Below are positions 36,058 through 43,859 of a stretch of DNA of 64,000 nt, piece after piece. A model generated the notes under the pieces. The model was not told the origin of the DNA, did no database searches, and saw only the letters and a program-made list of their open reading frames with translations. The number at the start of each line of letters is the position of its first letter. Position 1 is the stretch's first letter. A program made the translations under genes and the position numbers. Source of the stretch: Paraburkholderia sp. CNPSo 3272 (GTDB taxonomy: Bacteria; Pseudomonadota; Gammaproteobacteria; Burkholderiales; Burkholderiaceae); contig NZ_JAMBPQ010000005.1 of assembly GCF_024206495.1 (NCBI RefSeq), positions 124,001 through 188,000 on the forward strand. Reading direction: 5' to 3'.

Positions 36058-36645
36058 TTACTTGTCCTCTCGTGGAATGGCGACCACCTGTCTTTCGTGC
36101 AGCGGCAAATAGGTCAACACGACGTCCGACTCCGACACCGACTCGACGCGGTACTGGTTGTCGATCACGTCGCCCGGCGACACGATCAGCAACTGGTCTG
36201 CATTGCTGAGAAAGACTTGCGGCTTGGCCGCCTTGGCATCGAGCTGCCCCACGTAGGCGAAAGGCACGGGCGGCGCGGTGGGGGGCGCGGGACGCACCGG
36301 CGCGGCCGGCACTTCGACGGGCGGCGGCGGAAGCCAGGAAGACGCCGTGAAGGGATCGTGAGCCGATTCGAGGGAAAGCGGCGCGCGCAACGAGACGAGC
36401 TTCGCATGAGCCGACGACGACGCCGCAGACGCAGACGCAGTCGCCGCAGCCTTCGCGGCCGCCTCGGACGGGTGCGTACGGCGCCTGGCATCCGGCCGCG
36501 CGTGCGTGTCGTTGGGATGCTGGCTGTCGAGCGCGGCGACTGGCGCCGGCATCTGGCGCGCCGCGACCAGCACGCGATACCCTGCCCCGGCGGCCGCGAT
36601 TGCGCAAAACACCAGCAGCACACGCATGCGCAGAGCGGGTTTCAT
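36058..36645 (-). CDS. PilP/GspC-like inner-membrane protein of the secretion operon
   Basis: 195 residues. One N-terminal membrane helix (RVLLVFCAIAAAGAGYRVLV) is followed by a low-complexity Ala/Ser/His/Pro linker. A compact C-terminal domain (VPFAYVGQLDAKAAKPQVFL, then LIVSPGDVIDNQYRVESVSE, with YLPLHERQVVAIP at the end) has the beta-sandwich pattern of PilP and of the GspC HR domain. PilP/GspC link the inner-membrane platform to the secretin, which fits a gene directly upstream of the secretin gene. Identity is inferred from fold pattern and order, not from strong similarity. Confidence 0.78.
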   Translation of the reverse strand: MKPALRMRVLLVFCAIAAAGAGYRVLVAARQMPAPVAALDSQHPNDTHARPDARRRTHPSEAAAKAAATASASAASSSAHAKLVSLRAPLSLESAHDPFTASSWLPPPPVEVPAAPVRPAPPTAPPVPFAYVGQLDAKAAKPQVFLSNADQLLIVSPGDVIDNQYRVESVSESDVVLTYLPLHERQVVAIPREDK

Positions 36646-37208
36646 GGCTGGGCGCTCCGGTAAATCAGTTCGAAGCGCACCCGCGCATCGAGAATATTGC
36701 CGTCCACCGCGGGACGTTCCACATGGATTTCCCTCAGCGCCGCATTCGGCACGTTATTGAGCACCAACGCGAGAAAATGCCGGATCGCACTGTACTGATC
36801 CTTGACGGGCAGCATCACCTGATAGCGCGTGAAGCGCGCGCCCGCATCCGTGCTCACCTGGTACTCGGCGGACCCGAGTGACAGGTTGCTGCCGCGCGCC
36901 TGCTCGAATATGGACGCGATATCATCCGCACTTTGCGAAAAGCGCGGGAACAGCTCCGGCAAGGCCTCGAGCGCTACCGCGTCGACCTGCGCATCGTGCT
37001 TGCCAGCCGCATGGCGTGTCTTTGCCGCCTGTACGACCTGCGCCGGGGCCCGCATCTCACTCGTATCGGCCTCCACGCTGGCAATCTCGGCGCACATGAG
37101 TATCGCTGCGCCGATCATCAGGACACCGATTAATCCGGGCAAGCCGAACAGACGCCGCAGCTCGAATCGAAGTGTCAGCAGACGGTCGCGCAACTGAGCC
37201 GCATTCAT
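36642..37208 (-). CDS. PilO-like inner-membrane protein of the secretion operon
   Basis: 188 residues, with a cytoplasmic basic N terminus, one membrane helix (LPGLIGVLMIGAAILMCA) and a periplasmic part with a coiled segment. A ferredoxin-like C-terminal domain follows (QVMLPVKDQYSAIRHFLALV, VERPAVDGNILDARVRFELI). PilO/GspM proteins have this layout. GGAGG precedes the ATG. It overlaps both neighbours by 4 bases, showing tight coupling. The family call rests mainly on layout and on its place between PilN-like and PilP-like genes. Confidence 0.8.
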   Translation of the reverse strand: MNAAQLRDRLLTLRFELRRLFGLPGLIGVLMIGAAILMCAEIASVEADTSEMRAPAQVVQAAKTRHAAGKHDAQVDAVALEALPELFPRFSQSADDIASIFEQARGSNLSLGSAEYQVSTDAGARFTRYQVMLPVKDQYSAIRHFLALVLNNVPNAALREIHVERPAVDGNILDARVRFELIYRSAQP

Positions 37209-37735
37209 GACTTCCTCCAGACGGCGGTGATCTGGAAACGAACCGGCTTGCCCGGCACGTTGTTCTCGACCAGATGATCGTTGAGTACCGCTTCGCGCAG
37301 CAGCACGCTGGTCTGCAGATACTTAAGGTACGCAATCATCGCGTCGATATTCTTCGCTTCGGCCGTGATGCGAATCTGGCTCTGCGCGGGGTTCTGGTCG
37401 ATGCCGATCAACGCCACATCATGGTCCGGATAATCTTCCACGATCGAAAAGAGGTCTTGCCACGGTACGGTCAGTTCGCGCAGTATCGACAGGCTCTGCT
37501 TTTCCGCCAGCCTGGCGGCCGGCGTGAGCGGCGGCGTCACCGCGTGTCTCTGCGCGAACGTCCGGTGCCGCACGGCGTCGAGCTGCGCCTGCACGCGATC
37601 GTTCTCGGCATAAGCACGCCAGAGCCGCGCGCCGCATCCGAGCAGCAGCACAACGGCGACGCACAGCAAGATCAGGCCGCTCGTCCCGGCGCGTGCGCGC
37701 CGCCTGCCGAAGTCGATATCGAGGAGCTGGATCAT
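37205..37735 (-). CDS. PilN-like inner-membrane protein of the secretion operon
   Basis: 176 residues. The N terminus (IQLLDIDFGRRRARAG) resembles the short cytoplasmic PilN peptide that binds PilM. A membrane helix (GLILLCVAVVLLLGCGARLW), a periplasmic coil and a ferredoxin-like domain (DHDVALIGIDQNPAQSQIRI, later KNIDAMIAYLKYLQTSVLLR) follow. PilN/GspL share this plan. Start overlaps the previous gene (ATGA). The presence of a PilN-type N-terminal peptide supports the idea that the preceding gene product plays the PilM role. Confidence 0.82.
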   Translation of the reverse strand: MIQLLDIDFGRRRARAGTSGLILLCVAVVLLLGCGARLWRAYAENDRVQAQLDAVRHRTFAQRHAVTPPLTPAARLAEKQSLSILRELTVPWQDLFSIVEDYPDHDVALIGIDQNPAQSQIRITAEAKNIDAMIAYLKYLQTSVLLREAVLNDHLVENNVPGKPVRFQITAVWRKS

Positions 37736-38622
37736 TGCGCATACTCCATCAGCCGGCGCGCGGGCGAGTTCTCCGTCGTCGGCTGTGCCGGCCGTATCGC
37801 GGCCGCAAAGCGCGCTTCGAACGGCGCCGGGTCAGTGTCGTTGCCGAACAGATAGATCGTGCAGTCCTCCCGCTTGAGGCCCGCTCGCGTCGCCGAGCGC
37901 TCGAACAGCTGCTCGGCCAACTCGGCAAGCCGTGGCGCATTGCCCGCGTCGCCGGGAAACAGGCGCTGAGCATCGTAGGCGGCCCAGCCGCGCTGCTCGA
38001 TCATCACGGCCTGCATCAGCTCCTCAGCGACGAACATCAGCAGTGCGTCGCCGCCCGCCGCCATGTCGATGCTATTGAGCATCTCGGGCAGACACAGTTT
38101 CAGGCGCCCAATCCGCACCTGTCCGGCGGCGCCGACTTCATGAATGCCGTCATGGAGCGCGCGGGACATGGCGCTCGCAAACAGCGCGCGGCCGCCCTGC
38201 TGCACGCAGAAGCGCACCAGCAGCGTTGCGCCGTCGATCCCGTAGGTGTCGGTGAAATGGGCCAGCGCGACCTCTTCGAGTTCGCGCGCTCGCAGCGTGC
38301 GAAAGTCGCCGCGCAATATCGCGTGGATGCCCCAGAAGTCGTCCAGCACCACGTGTGCGTTGCGCGTCGATGGCTTCGCCTCGCGGGGCGCTTGTTCATC
38401 CGCATCATCTGCATCGGCCCCGGGCGTGGTGACGAGCGCCGTACGCAGCGCGTCGAGCAAACCCGCTTCTGTGCCGTACTCGTCATCGGGAATCGTGAAG
38501 CTGGCCGGCTCCGGAGGCGGCACCTGCTTGCGCGGGCGCCAAAGTCCGGGCGCGCGTACGCCGACGACGATCTCGCGTGTGCCGACTCCGATCGAAACCG
38601 GACTATTCGACCATCGTGACAC
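37732..38622 (-). CDS. unrecognised cytoplasmic protein in the PilM position
   Basis: 296 residues from a GTG at 38622 with GAGGAG 7 bases upstream; it overlaps the GspE gene by 20 bases. No signal peptide or membrane helix. The first residues (VSIGVGTREIVVGVRAP) look like a weak version of the PilM/actin-like opening beta strands. The usual actin-like phosphate motifs are not obvious, however, and the acidic mid-region (TTPGADADDADEQAPREAKP) is unusual. The second half has AAGGDALLMFVAEELMQAVM and ends near SPARRLMEYAQ. I infer a divergent PilM/GspL-cytoplasmic-domain equivalent purely from position before PilN-like and PilO-like genes. Confidence 0.75.
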   Translation of the reverse strand: MSRWSNSPVSIGVGTREIVVGVRAPGLWRPRKQVPPPEPASFTIPDDEYGTEAGLLDALRTALVTTPGADADDADEQAPREAKPSTRNAHVVLDDFWGIHAILRGDFRTLRARELEEVALAHFTDTYGIDGATLLVRFCVQQGGRALFASAMSRALHDGIHEVGAAGQVRIGRLKLCLPEMLNSIDMAAGGDALLMFVAEELMQAVMIEQRGWAAYDAQRLFPGDAGNAPRLAELAEQLFERSATRAGLKREDCTIYLFGNDTDPAPFEARFAAAIRPAQPTTENSPARRLMEYAQ

Positions 38623-40339
38623 GATTGATCTCCTCGAGAGTCGTTTCGCCGCGCTTCACCAGATCGATCGCGGCGACGCGCAGTGTCTGCATGCCGTAGC
38701 GCATCGCCGCGGCCTTGATGTGGCCGAGCGGCGCGCGCTCCGACAGCAATTGCCGCAGCTCGTCGTTCATGCGCAGGGCCTCGGCGATCGCACGCCGTCC
38801 GCGATAGCCGCTGCCACGGCAAGCGCCACAGCCCGCACCGCGGCGAAAGAGGTAGCCGCCCGCCGCGTCCGGGTCGATGCCCGAACGGATGAGCGTTTCC
38901 GTATCCACCCTGTCTTCGGTCACGCAGTCCGGGCAGCATCGCCGCAACAGGCGCTGGGCCACCACGCCATTGAGCGCGGAGACGAAGCTGTACGGGTCGA
39001 CCTCCATGTTGGTGAAACGGCCGATCACGTCGAACACGTTGTTCGCGTGTACGGTCGTGAACACCTGGTGCCCGGTCAGTGCCGCCTGCACGGCGATCTG
39101 TGCCGTTTCCGGATCGCGGATTTCCCCGACCATGATCTTGTCCGGGTCATGCCGCAGAATCGAGCGCAGCCCGCGGGCGAACGTGAGCCCTTTCGCCTCG
39201 TTGACCGGGATCTGCAGAATTTCACCCAGCTGGTATTCGACCGGATCTTCGATCGTCACGATCTTCTCGAGGCCGTTGTTGATTTCCGTGAGGATCGCGT
39301 AGAGCGTCGTCGTCTTGCCGCTGCCGGTCGGACCCGTGACGAGCAGCATGCCGTACGGCATCGACGCGAGCTTGCGCATGAAACGCGTATCTCCCTCCTG
39401 AAAGCCGAGTGCCTCGAGCGTCAGGCCGCCCGCCGATTGCGAAAGCTGGTAGCGGTCGAGGATCCGCAGCACCGCGTCCTCGCCGAACTGGTTCGGCATG
39501 ATCGACACGCGGAAGTCGATTTCCCGCCCCGCGTACTGCGCCTTGAAACGGCCGTCCTGCGGCACGCGCCGCTCGGCGATGTCGAGCTCGGAGATCACTT
39601 TCACGCGCGAGAGCACCTGATCCGCGACGTCGCGGCCCTCGGCACGGCCGACCACGGCGAGCACGCCGTCCACGCGGCACTTGATCATCAACCCATTCGC
39701 GCGGCATTCGAGGTGAATGTCGCTCGCCATCATCTTGAGCGCGTCATAGATCGTCGAGTTGAGCAGTCTGACCACCGGACTGTCGTCGCTGCTGATGCCC
39801 TGCAGCGTCAACGCCAGCGAGGCCGGATCAACCGTGTTCTGGATCGGGTCGTCGAACGCGAGGGAGTCCATCGCGCGCACGTCCTTTTCGCGCACGCTCA
39901 GATACGCATTGATGTCTCCCGCGCTCGCGAGCGCCCAGCTATACGGCAAGCCCGGCTGCGAGCGCATCCGATGCTCGACCCAGCCGCGCGTGCGCGCATC
40001 GAGCGGATCGGCGATCGCGAATAGCATCCCGTGATCGACGTCGGGATCGTGGAAGCACACGCAAAGCCGAGTCGTTGCTTCGACGAACGAAATCACTTCG
40101 AAATCCGGTTCGAGCTGATTCAGCTCGCGCATGCCGATCGACTTCATGCGAAAGAGCGCTGCCAGCTGCACGCGCAGTTGGTCCGCACTGAGCGAGGTTT
40201 GCGCCATCAGCTCCTCGAGCGCGCGAATGCCGGAACCATGCCGTTCGCCGAGCGCTCTCAGTGCGCCGCGCAGATCTGCGCGCGCTTCGGCTTGTGTGCC
40301 ATCCGGCTGGGCGATGAGGGTATCCACGCGCTTCCCCAA
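38603..40339 (-). CDS. gspE: GspE/PilB-type secretion ATPase
   Basis: 578-residue cytoplasmic hexameric ATPase powering pseudopilus assembly. N-terminal MshEN-like domain; then catalytic core with SDIHLECRANGLMIKCRVDG and Walker A GPTGSGKTTTLYAIL (about residue 335). The Asp box is KIVTIEDPVEYQLG, Walker B ILRHDPDKIMVGEIRDPETA and the His box ALTGHQVFTTVHANN. The tetra-cysteine zinc motif (CCPDC and CGAC) typical of GspE is present. TTG 40339 is the upstream start; GTG 40327, preceded by GGGGA, may be the real one. It lies between gspF and the PilM-position gene. Confidence 0.96.
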   Translation of the reverse strand: MGKRVDTLIAQPDGTQAEARADLRGALRALGERHGSGIRALEELMAQTSLSADQLRVQLAALFRMKSIGMRELNQLEPDFEVISFVEATTRLCVCFHDPDVDHGMLFAIADPLDARTRGWVEHRMRSQPGLPYSWALASAGDINAYLSVREKDVRAMDSLAFDDPIQNTVDPASLALTLQGISSDDSPVVRLLNSTIYDALKMMASDIHLECRANGLMIKCRVDGVLAVVGRAEGRDVADQVLSRVKVISELDIAERRVPQDGRFKAQYAGREIDFRVSIMPNQFGEDAVLRILDRYQLSQSAGGLTLEALGFQEGDTRFMRKLASMPYGMLLVTGPTGSGKTTTLYAILTEINNGLEKIVTIEDPVEYQLGEILQIPVNEAKGLTFARGLRSILRHDPDKIMVGEIRDPETAQIAVQAALTGHQVFTTVHANNVFDVIGRFTNMEVDPYSFVSALNGVVAQRLLRRCCPDCVTEDRVDTETLIRSGIDPDAAGGYLFRRGAGCGACRGSGYRGRRAIAEALRMNDELRQLLSERAPLGHIKAAAMRYGMQTLRVAAIDLVKRGETTLEEINRVTMVE

Positions 40340-40345
40340 TTCGGT

Positions 40346-41548
40346 CTACTGAATGCTCGACGCAATTTCAAAGATCGGCATGTACATCAGCACCACGATC
40401 CCGCCTATCACCACGCCGATGAAGATCATCATCGCGGGTTCGATCAAGCGCGAAATCAGATCGATCGTGCGCGATACCTGCGCCTCCTGGAACGCCGCGA
40501 TGCGGTCGAGCACGGGGCCGAGACCGCCCGTCTTCTCCGCGACCGTCAACAGGCGGTACGCAATCGCGTTGGCGAGCCCCGCCTCCTGAAACGCGTCCGA
40601 AACCTTCGCGCCGTTGCGCACCCGGTGCAGCGCGCGCGCGAGCGCCGTCTGGTCCGCTCGTCCTACGAGGCCCTGTGCGAGGTCGAAGGCTTTCACGGCC
40701 GGTATGCCGCCGTCGACGAGCATGGCCGTCGTGCGATAGAACTGCGACTGACGAAACACGCGGAAATGTTGCCCGATACCGGGCAGCGCCAGCATGCGGT
40801 CGGCGATCCAGTTGCGCACGAATGGGCGGCGCAACGCGAAGCCAGTCGCCACGGCCAGCACTGCGACGCTCATGGACAGCCCGGAGCCGTGCGCGTGCAC
40901 CAACCCGCCCCAGGCCATCAGCATGCGCGACAGCAGCGGCAACTCGCGCCCGCTGTGTTCGAGCAGGCTCGCGAAGCGCGGCACCACGAAACCGAGCAGG
41001 AACAGGACGACCGCCGCGCCGACGAATAGCAGAACCGTCGGATAGATCGCCGCGGACACCACGCGTGCGCGTAGCTCGTGGAGGGTCGCGCTGTTGCGCG
41101 AGTAGCGCGTGAGGCTGTCGGCGAGACCGCCGGTCTGCTCGCTCGCCTTCACGCACGCGACCAGCACCAGCGGGAAGATATGGCTTGCGTGCTCGAGCGC
41201 CGCAGACAGCGAGTACCCTTCTTCGAGCTGACGCAAGAGGTCGCGATACACCTGCGCCGACGTCTCGCGGCGCTCGTTGCCGCCAAGCGTGCGCAACGCG
41301 TCGACGACACCGACGCCCGCATCGAGCAGCGCGGCCAGTTCGCGCGCGAAGAGTTCGACGTTGAAGCGGCCTCCGGGAAGCCCCAGCCGGTTCGCACGTT
41401 GCCGCCGCCGGCCACCCTCGGCGCGCACCGAAACGACGCGCAGACCGCGCGAACGCGCGAGTGCCGTGGCTGCCGCGGGCGTTTCGCTGTCGATGCGAAG
41501 CGTCTGGACCGAGCCATTCGTATCGAAGACACGCAGCAGGTACTTCAC
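40346..41548 (-). CDS. gspF: GspF-type inner-membrane platform protein
   Basis: 400-residue polytopic membrane protein. The start is GTG 41548, with AAGGAG 7 bases upstream. N-terminal cytoplasmic domain with LFARELAALLDAGVGVVDAL, first membrane segment near LRARVVSAAIYPTVLLFVGA, a duplicated second cytoplasmic domain (FRVFRQSQFYRTTAMLVDGG), and C-terminal helices MMIFIGVVIGGIVVLMYMPI with the family-typical ending IFEIASSIQ. It has the normal length of GspF/PilC, and lies directly upstream of gspE. Confidence 0.95.
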   Translation of the reverse strand: MKYLLRVFDTNGSVQTLRIDSETPAAATALARSRGLRVVSVRAEGGRRRQRANRLGLPGGRFNVELFARELAALLDAGVGVVDALRTLGGNERRETSAQVYRDLLRQLEEGYSLSAALEHASHIFPLVLVACVKASEQTGGLADSLTRYSRNSATLHELRARVVSAAIYPTVLLFVGAAVVLFLLGFVVPRFASLLEHSGRELPLLSRMLMAWGGLVHAHGSGLSMSVAVLAVATGFALRRPFVRNWIADRMLALPGIGQHFRVFRQSQFYRTTAMLVDGGIPAVKAFDLAQGLVGRADQTALARALHRVRNGAKVSDAFQEAGLANAIAYRLLTVAEKTGGLGPVLDRIAAFQEAQVSRTIDLISRLIEPAMMIFIGVVIGGIVVLMYMPIFEIASSIQ

Positions 41549-41603
41549 GTCGACTCTCCTTGCTGAGAACCCACCAGCGGCGCGGCGGCCTCGCCGCGCA
41601 CTC

Positions 41604-42104
41604 CTACCACGACGAGATCGTGACGTTCTCGCCAGAGCCGTCACCGCGTCCGTTCTTGCCGAGCGAAAACAGGTCGTAGTCGCCGTGGTCGCCCGGCGAA
41701 CGATACTGATACGGGCGATCCCACGGATCCACGGGCACCGCCTTCTGCAGATACGGGCCGCTCCACCGCGTGGCGTTCTGCGGCTTCTCCACGAGCGCCT
41801 CGAGGCCTTCTTCGGTCGTGGGATAGGCGCCGACGTCGAGTCGGTATTGATCGAGCGCCTGGCCGAGCGACACGATCTGCGCACGCGCGATCTTGACGTT
41901 CGACTTGCCGACCTGTTCGAAATATCGGGGCGCAACGAGACCGGCCAGCAAGCCGATGATGACCATCACGACCAGCAGTTCGAGCAGCGTGAAGCCGCGG
42001 CGCGCATACGTGCGTGCCGGTGCCGCAAAACCGGCGCAACGCCGTGGCGCCTGTGACTCGGGCCTCCGCACACCGCGTTGGATAGAGGTCGATTCGCTAT
42101 GCAC
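41604..42104 (-). CDS. gspG: GspG-type major pseudopilin
   Basis: 166 residues from a GTG at 42104. The leader is unusually long (about 36 residues, basic) and ends at the prepilin site RRGFTLLELLVVMVIIGLLA, with Glu5. The mature part is canonical GspG: VAPRYFEQVGKSNVKIARAQ, YPTTEEGLEALVEKP, PYLQKAVPVDPWDRPYQY and the calcium-loop-like C terminus GDYDLFSLGKNGRGDG. It is the first gene of the eleven-gene secretion operon, which is normal for the subunit needed in greatest amount. Confidence 0.95.
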   Translation of the reverse strand: MHSESTSIQRGVRRPESQAPRRCAGFAAPARTYARRGFTLLELLVVMVIIGLLAGLVAPRYFEQVGKSNVKIARAQIVSLGQALDQYRLDVGAYPTTEEGLEALVEKPQNATRWSGPYLQKAVPVDPWDRPYQYRSPGDHGDYDLFSLGKNGRGDGSGENVTISSW

Positions 42105-42251
42105 GGCTCCCCCTGTATCGACTCACCGCTTCAGCGCCGCTGAAGCCGTTGAATGCATTCTTGTTCAGGTCGATACGGGCAATAAGTAGGGAGTGCCGTC
42201 CAAAGACATGGGTAAAGACCCTCCAGTTGCACGAACCCGTCTGGAGGGATA
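42105..42251. promoter_or_regulatory. promoter region of the secretion operon and 3' hairpin of the response-regulator gene
   Basis: Contains AAGTAGGGAGTGCC (42184-42197), similar to the core of the element found before the transglycosylase and oxidase operons but in the opposite orientation to the operon. It also contains an 8-bp inverted repeat CCCTCCAG / CTGGAGGG (42219-42226 with 42241-42248), which lies just after the leftward regulator gene and may be its terminator, followed by TCTTT on the minus strand. Confidence 0.45.
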
Positions 42252-42920
42252 TCACACATGCTCGTCGTCGGGCAACGACAGCACGCCCATGTCGATCGCA
42301 ATGCGCACGAGGCCATTCAGGTTCCTGATGCCGAGCTTGCGCATCAGGTTCGCGCGATGCTTTTCGATGGTCTTGGGGCTCAGACTCAGGCAGGCGCCGA
42401 CCTGACGGTTGGTGTGCCCTTCGACGACGAGCCGCAGCACCGTGCGTTCGCGGCCCGTCAACGCGTTCCAGAGCTGCGCCTTGTGGGCGAAGTCCTCCTG
42501 CGATCCGTGCGCACCGCCGCTGATCCGGTTGGCGCCGGCCACGCGCTTGCCCTTCATCACGAAGCGCATTTCCCGCACCAGTTGATCGAATGACGCGTCC
42601 TTGACCACGTAGCCGTCGGCACCCGCGGCGAACGCCTCCCGCACATGGTCTTCGCTCCAGTGAACGGTGAGGACGATGATCCGGACGCGCTGGGACTCGC
42701 GCTTGATGGCGGTGATCGCTTCGAAGCCGCTGCCGCCGGGCATCGTCAGATCCATCAGGATCAGATCGGGCAGCATCTCTTTCGCGAGGCGATGAGCTTC
42801 GAGCCCGCCGCTCGCCTCGCCGACGATGCAGTAGTCGTCCAGTTCGGAAACCATGCGACAAAGACCGCTGCGCAATAAATGCTGGTCCTCGGCAATCAGC
42901 ACACGATGTCTTTTTTCCAA
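42252..42920 (-). CDS. NarL/FixJ-type response regulator (first)
   Basis: 222 residues from a TTG at 42920 with GGAG 8 bases upstream. Receiver domain: VLIAEDQHLLRSGLCRM (acidic pocket) with the phospho-Asp in LILMDLTMPG, Thr in IIVLTVHWSE and Lys in GYVVKDASF. A C-terminal LuxR HTH follows: LTGRERTVLRLVVEGHTNRQ and then LSLSPKTIEKHRANLMRKLG. It is similar throughout to the response regulator at 45011-45790. It lies between the SCO gene and the secretion operon, same strand. Confidence 0.93.
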   Translation of the reverse strand: MEKRHRVLIAEDQHLLRSGLCRMVSELDDYCIVGEASGGLEAHRLAKEMLPDLILMDLTMPGGSGFEAITAIKRESQRVRIIVLTVHWSEDHVREAFAAGADGYVVKDASFDQLVREMRFVMKGKRVAGANRISGGAHGSQEDFAHKAQLWNALTGRERTVLRLVVEGHTNRQVGACLSLSPKTIEKHRANLMRKLGIRNLNGLVRIAIDMGVLSLPDDEHV

Positions 42921-42950
42921 TTTCGTCGCTCCGTGCGGGACGCTGCAGGC

Positions 42951-43574
42951 CTAGTTGGAAGCGACGACGTCGTGATAGGCGGCGAGCAGTTCCGACGGCG
43001 TGGCGAAGCCGTCGATGCGCAGCCAGGGCTTGCCCGGCGCGGCGCGCAGGAACGCAACCGGCGTGTGATTCATCTTGTCGCCCCGGTAGACGTTGAACGC
43101 GCGCTGCGCCGCGATGCTCGCCTCGACCGTGCCGGTATAGTGCTGCCACTCGGGGCCGGCTTCGAACCTGGCCGCATAGGCCTTCAGACGCGCAGGCGTG
43201 TCCTCTTCCGGATCGATCGAGATCGAGACGATATGGACCTTGTCCCGGTCGCTGCCCAGATCGTTCTGAAATTGCTCCAGCGTCTGGCTGGTCATCGGGC
43301 AGATCGTCGTGCACGTGGTATAGATGAACGTCACGATCACCGGACGGCCATCGTTCAACTCGTCGACGAGCGAAACGGTCTTGCCGTCATCGCGCACGAG
43401 GTCGACCGAAGGCAGCGTGTATTGCTCGGTCGTGCGCGTCGTCATCCCCGCCATCATGTGATGATGCATGTGAGGATCGGCAGCGGCGTCGTCGGCAGGT
43501 GCGCTCCATGCTGCTGGTGCCGCGAGTGCCACCGCCGCCAGTACCCCGATCCTTAATTTTGCAGTCCTGTTCAT
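42951..43574 (-). CDS. SCO1/SenC-type copper-binding protein
   Basis: 207-residue periplasmic thioredoxin-fold protein with a Sec signal peptide (RIGVLAAVALAAPAAWSA). The copper site is intact: Cys88 and Cys92 in YTTCTTICPM and the distal His in GDKMNHTPVAF. The mature N terminus has a His/Met cluster DPHMHHHMMAGM, a likely extra copper ligand set. SCO proteins deliver copper to oxidases or act as thiol reductants. Here the nearest copper enzymes are the multicopper-oxidase-like genes at 60-63 kb, not a cytochrome oxidase. Start 43574 has GGAG 6 bases upstream. Confidence 0.93.
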   Translation of the reverse strand: MNRTAKLRIGVLAAVALAAPAAWSAPADDAAADPHMHHHMMAGMTTRTTEQYTLPSVDLVRDDGKTVSLVDELNDGRPVIVTFIYTTCTTICPMTSQTLEQFQNDLGSDRDKVHIVSISIDPEEDTPARLKAYAARFEAGPEWQHYTGTVEASIAAQRAFNVYRGDKMNHTPVAFLRAAPGKPWLRIDGFATPSELLAAYHDVVASN

Positions 43575-43739
43575 ACCGGTCTCCAGAAGTGAGGAGAAAG
43601 GTCGCTTCTCGCGATGCGCAGGTCGCGGCGCTTTCAACCCCTCGCGAGCCCAGTGTCATGAATTTGCCAACGACCGTCATTGGTGGAGGGACCCCAAAGG
43701 ACGGTAGGGTATGCCCGCTTGATGGAAAACCCGCACCGG

Positions 43740-43763
43740 GCAATGGGGGGCTCCCCATACTAC
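43740..43763. promoter_or_regulatory. possible third copy of the shared regulatory element
   Basis: In the 285-bp divergent region between the SCO gene and the histidine kinase. Read on the minus strand, it ends CCCCATTGCC exactly like the element at 46271-46295, with a related GGGGAG core but altered spacing. It also forms the inverted repeat ATGGGG-N4-CCCCAT (43743-43758). A GGTAGGGTATGCCC sequence at 43703-43716 is a looser relative. Confidence 0.35.
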
Positions 43764-43859
43764 GAGCCCACAAATTCCCCGTTGCGGCCCGCATCGATCA
43801 CGGCCTAAAATCCCGGTATTCTTACGATCTGCTTATGTCGACGCATCGGGGGAGTTCCA

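Noticed and set aside
38246..40024. Long plus-strand frames opposite gspE, and a similar one opposite the LolA-like genes (49494-51227)
   Set aside because: They are antisense shadows of well-identified genes with poor composition and no ribosome-binding sites.
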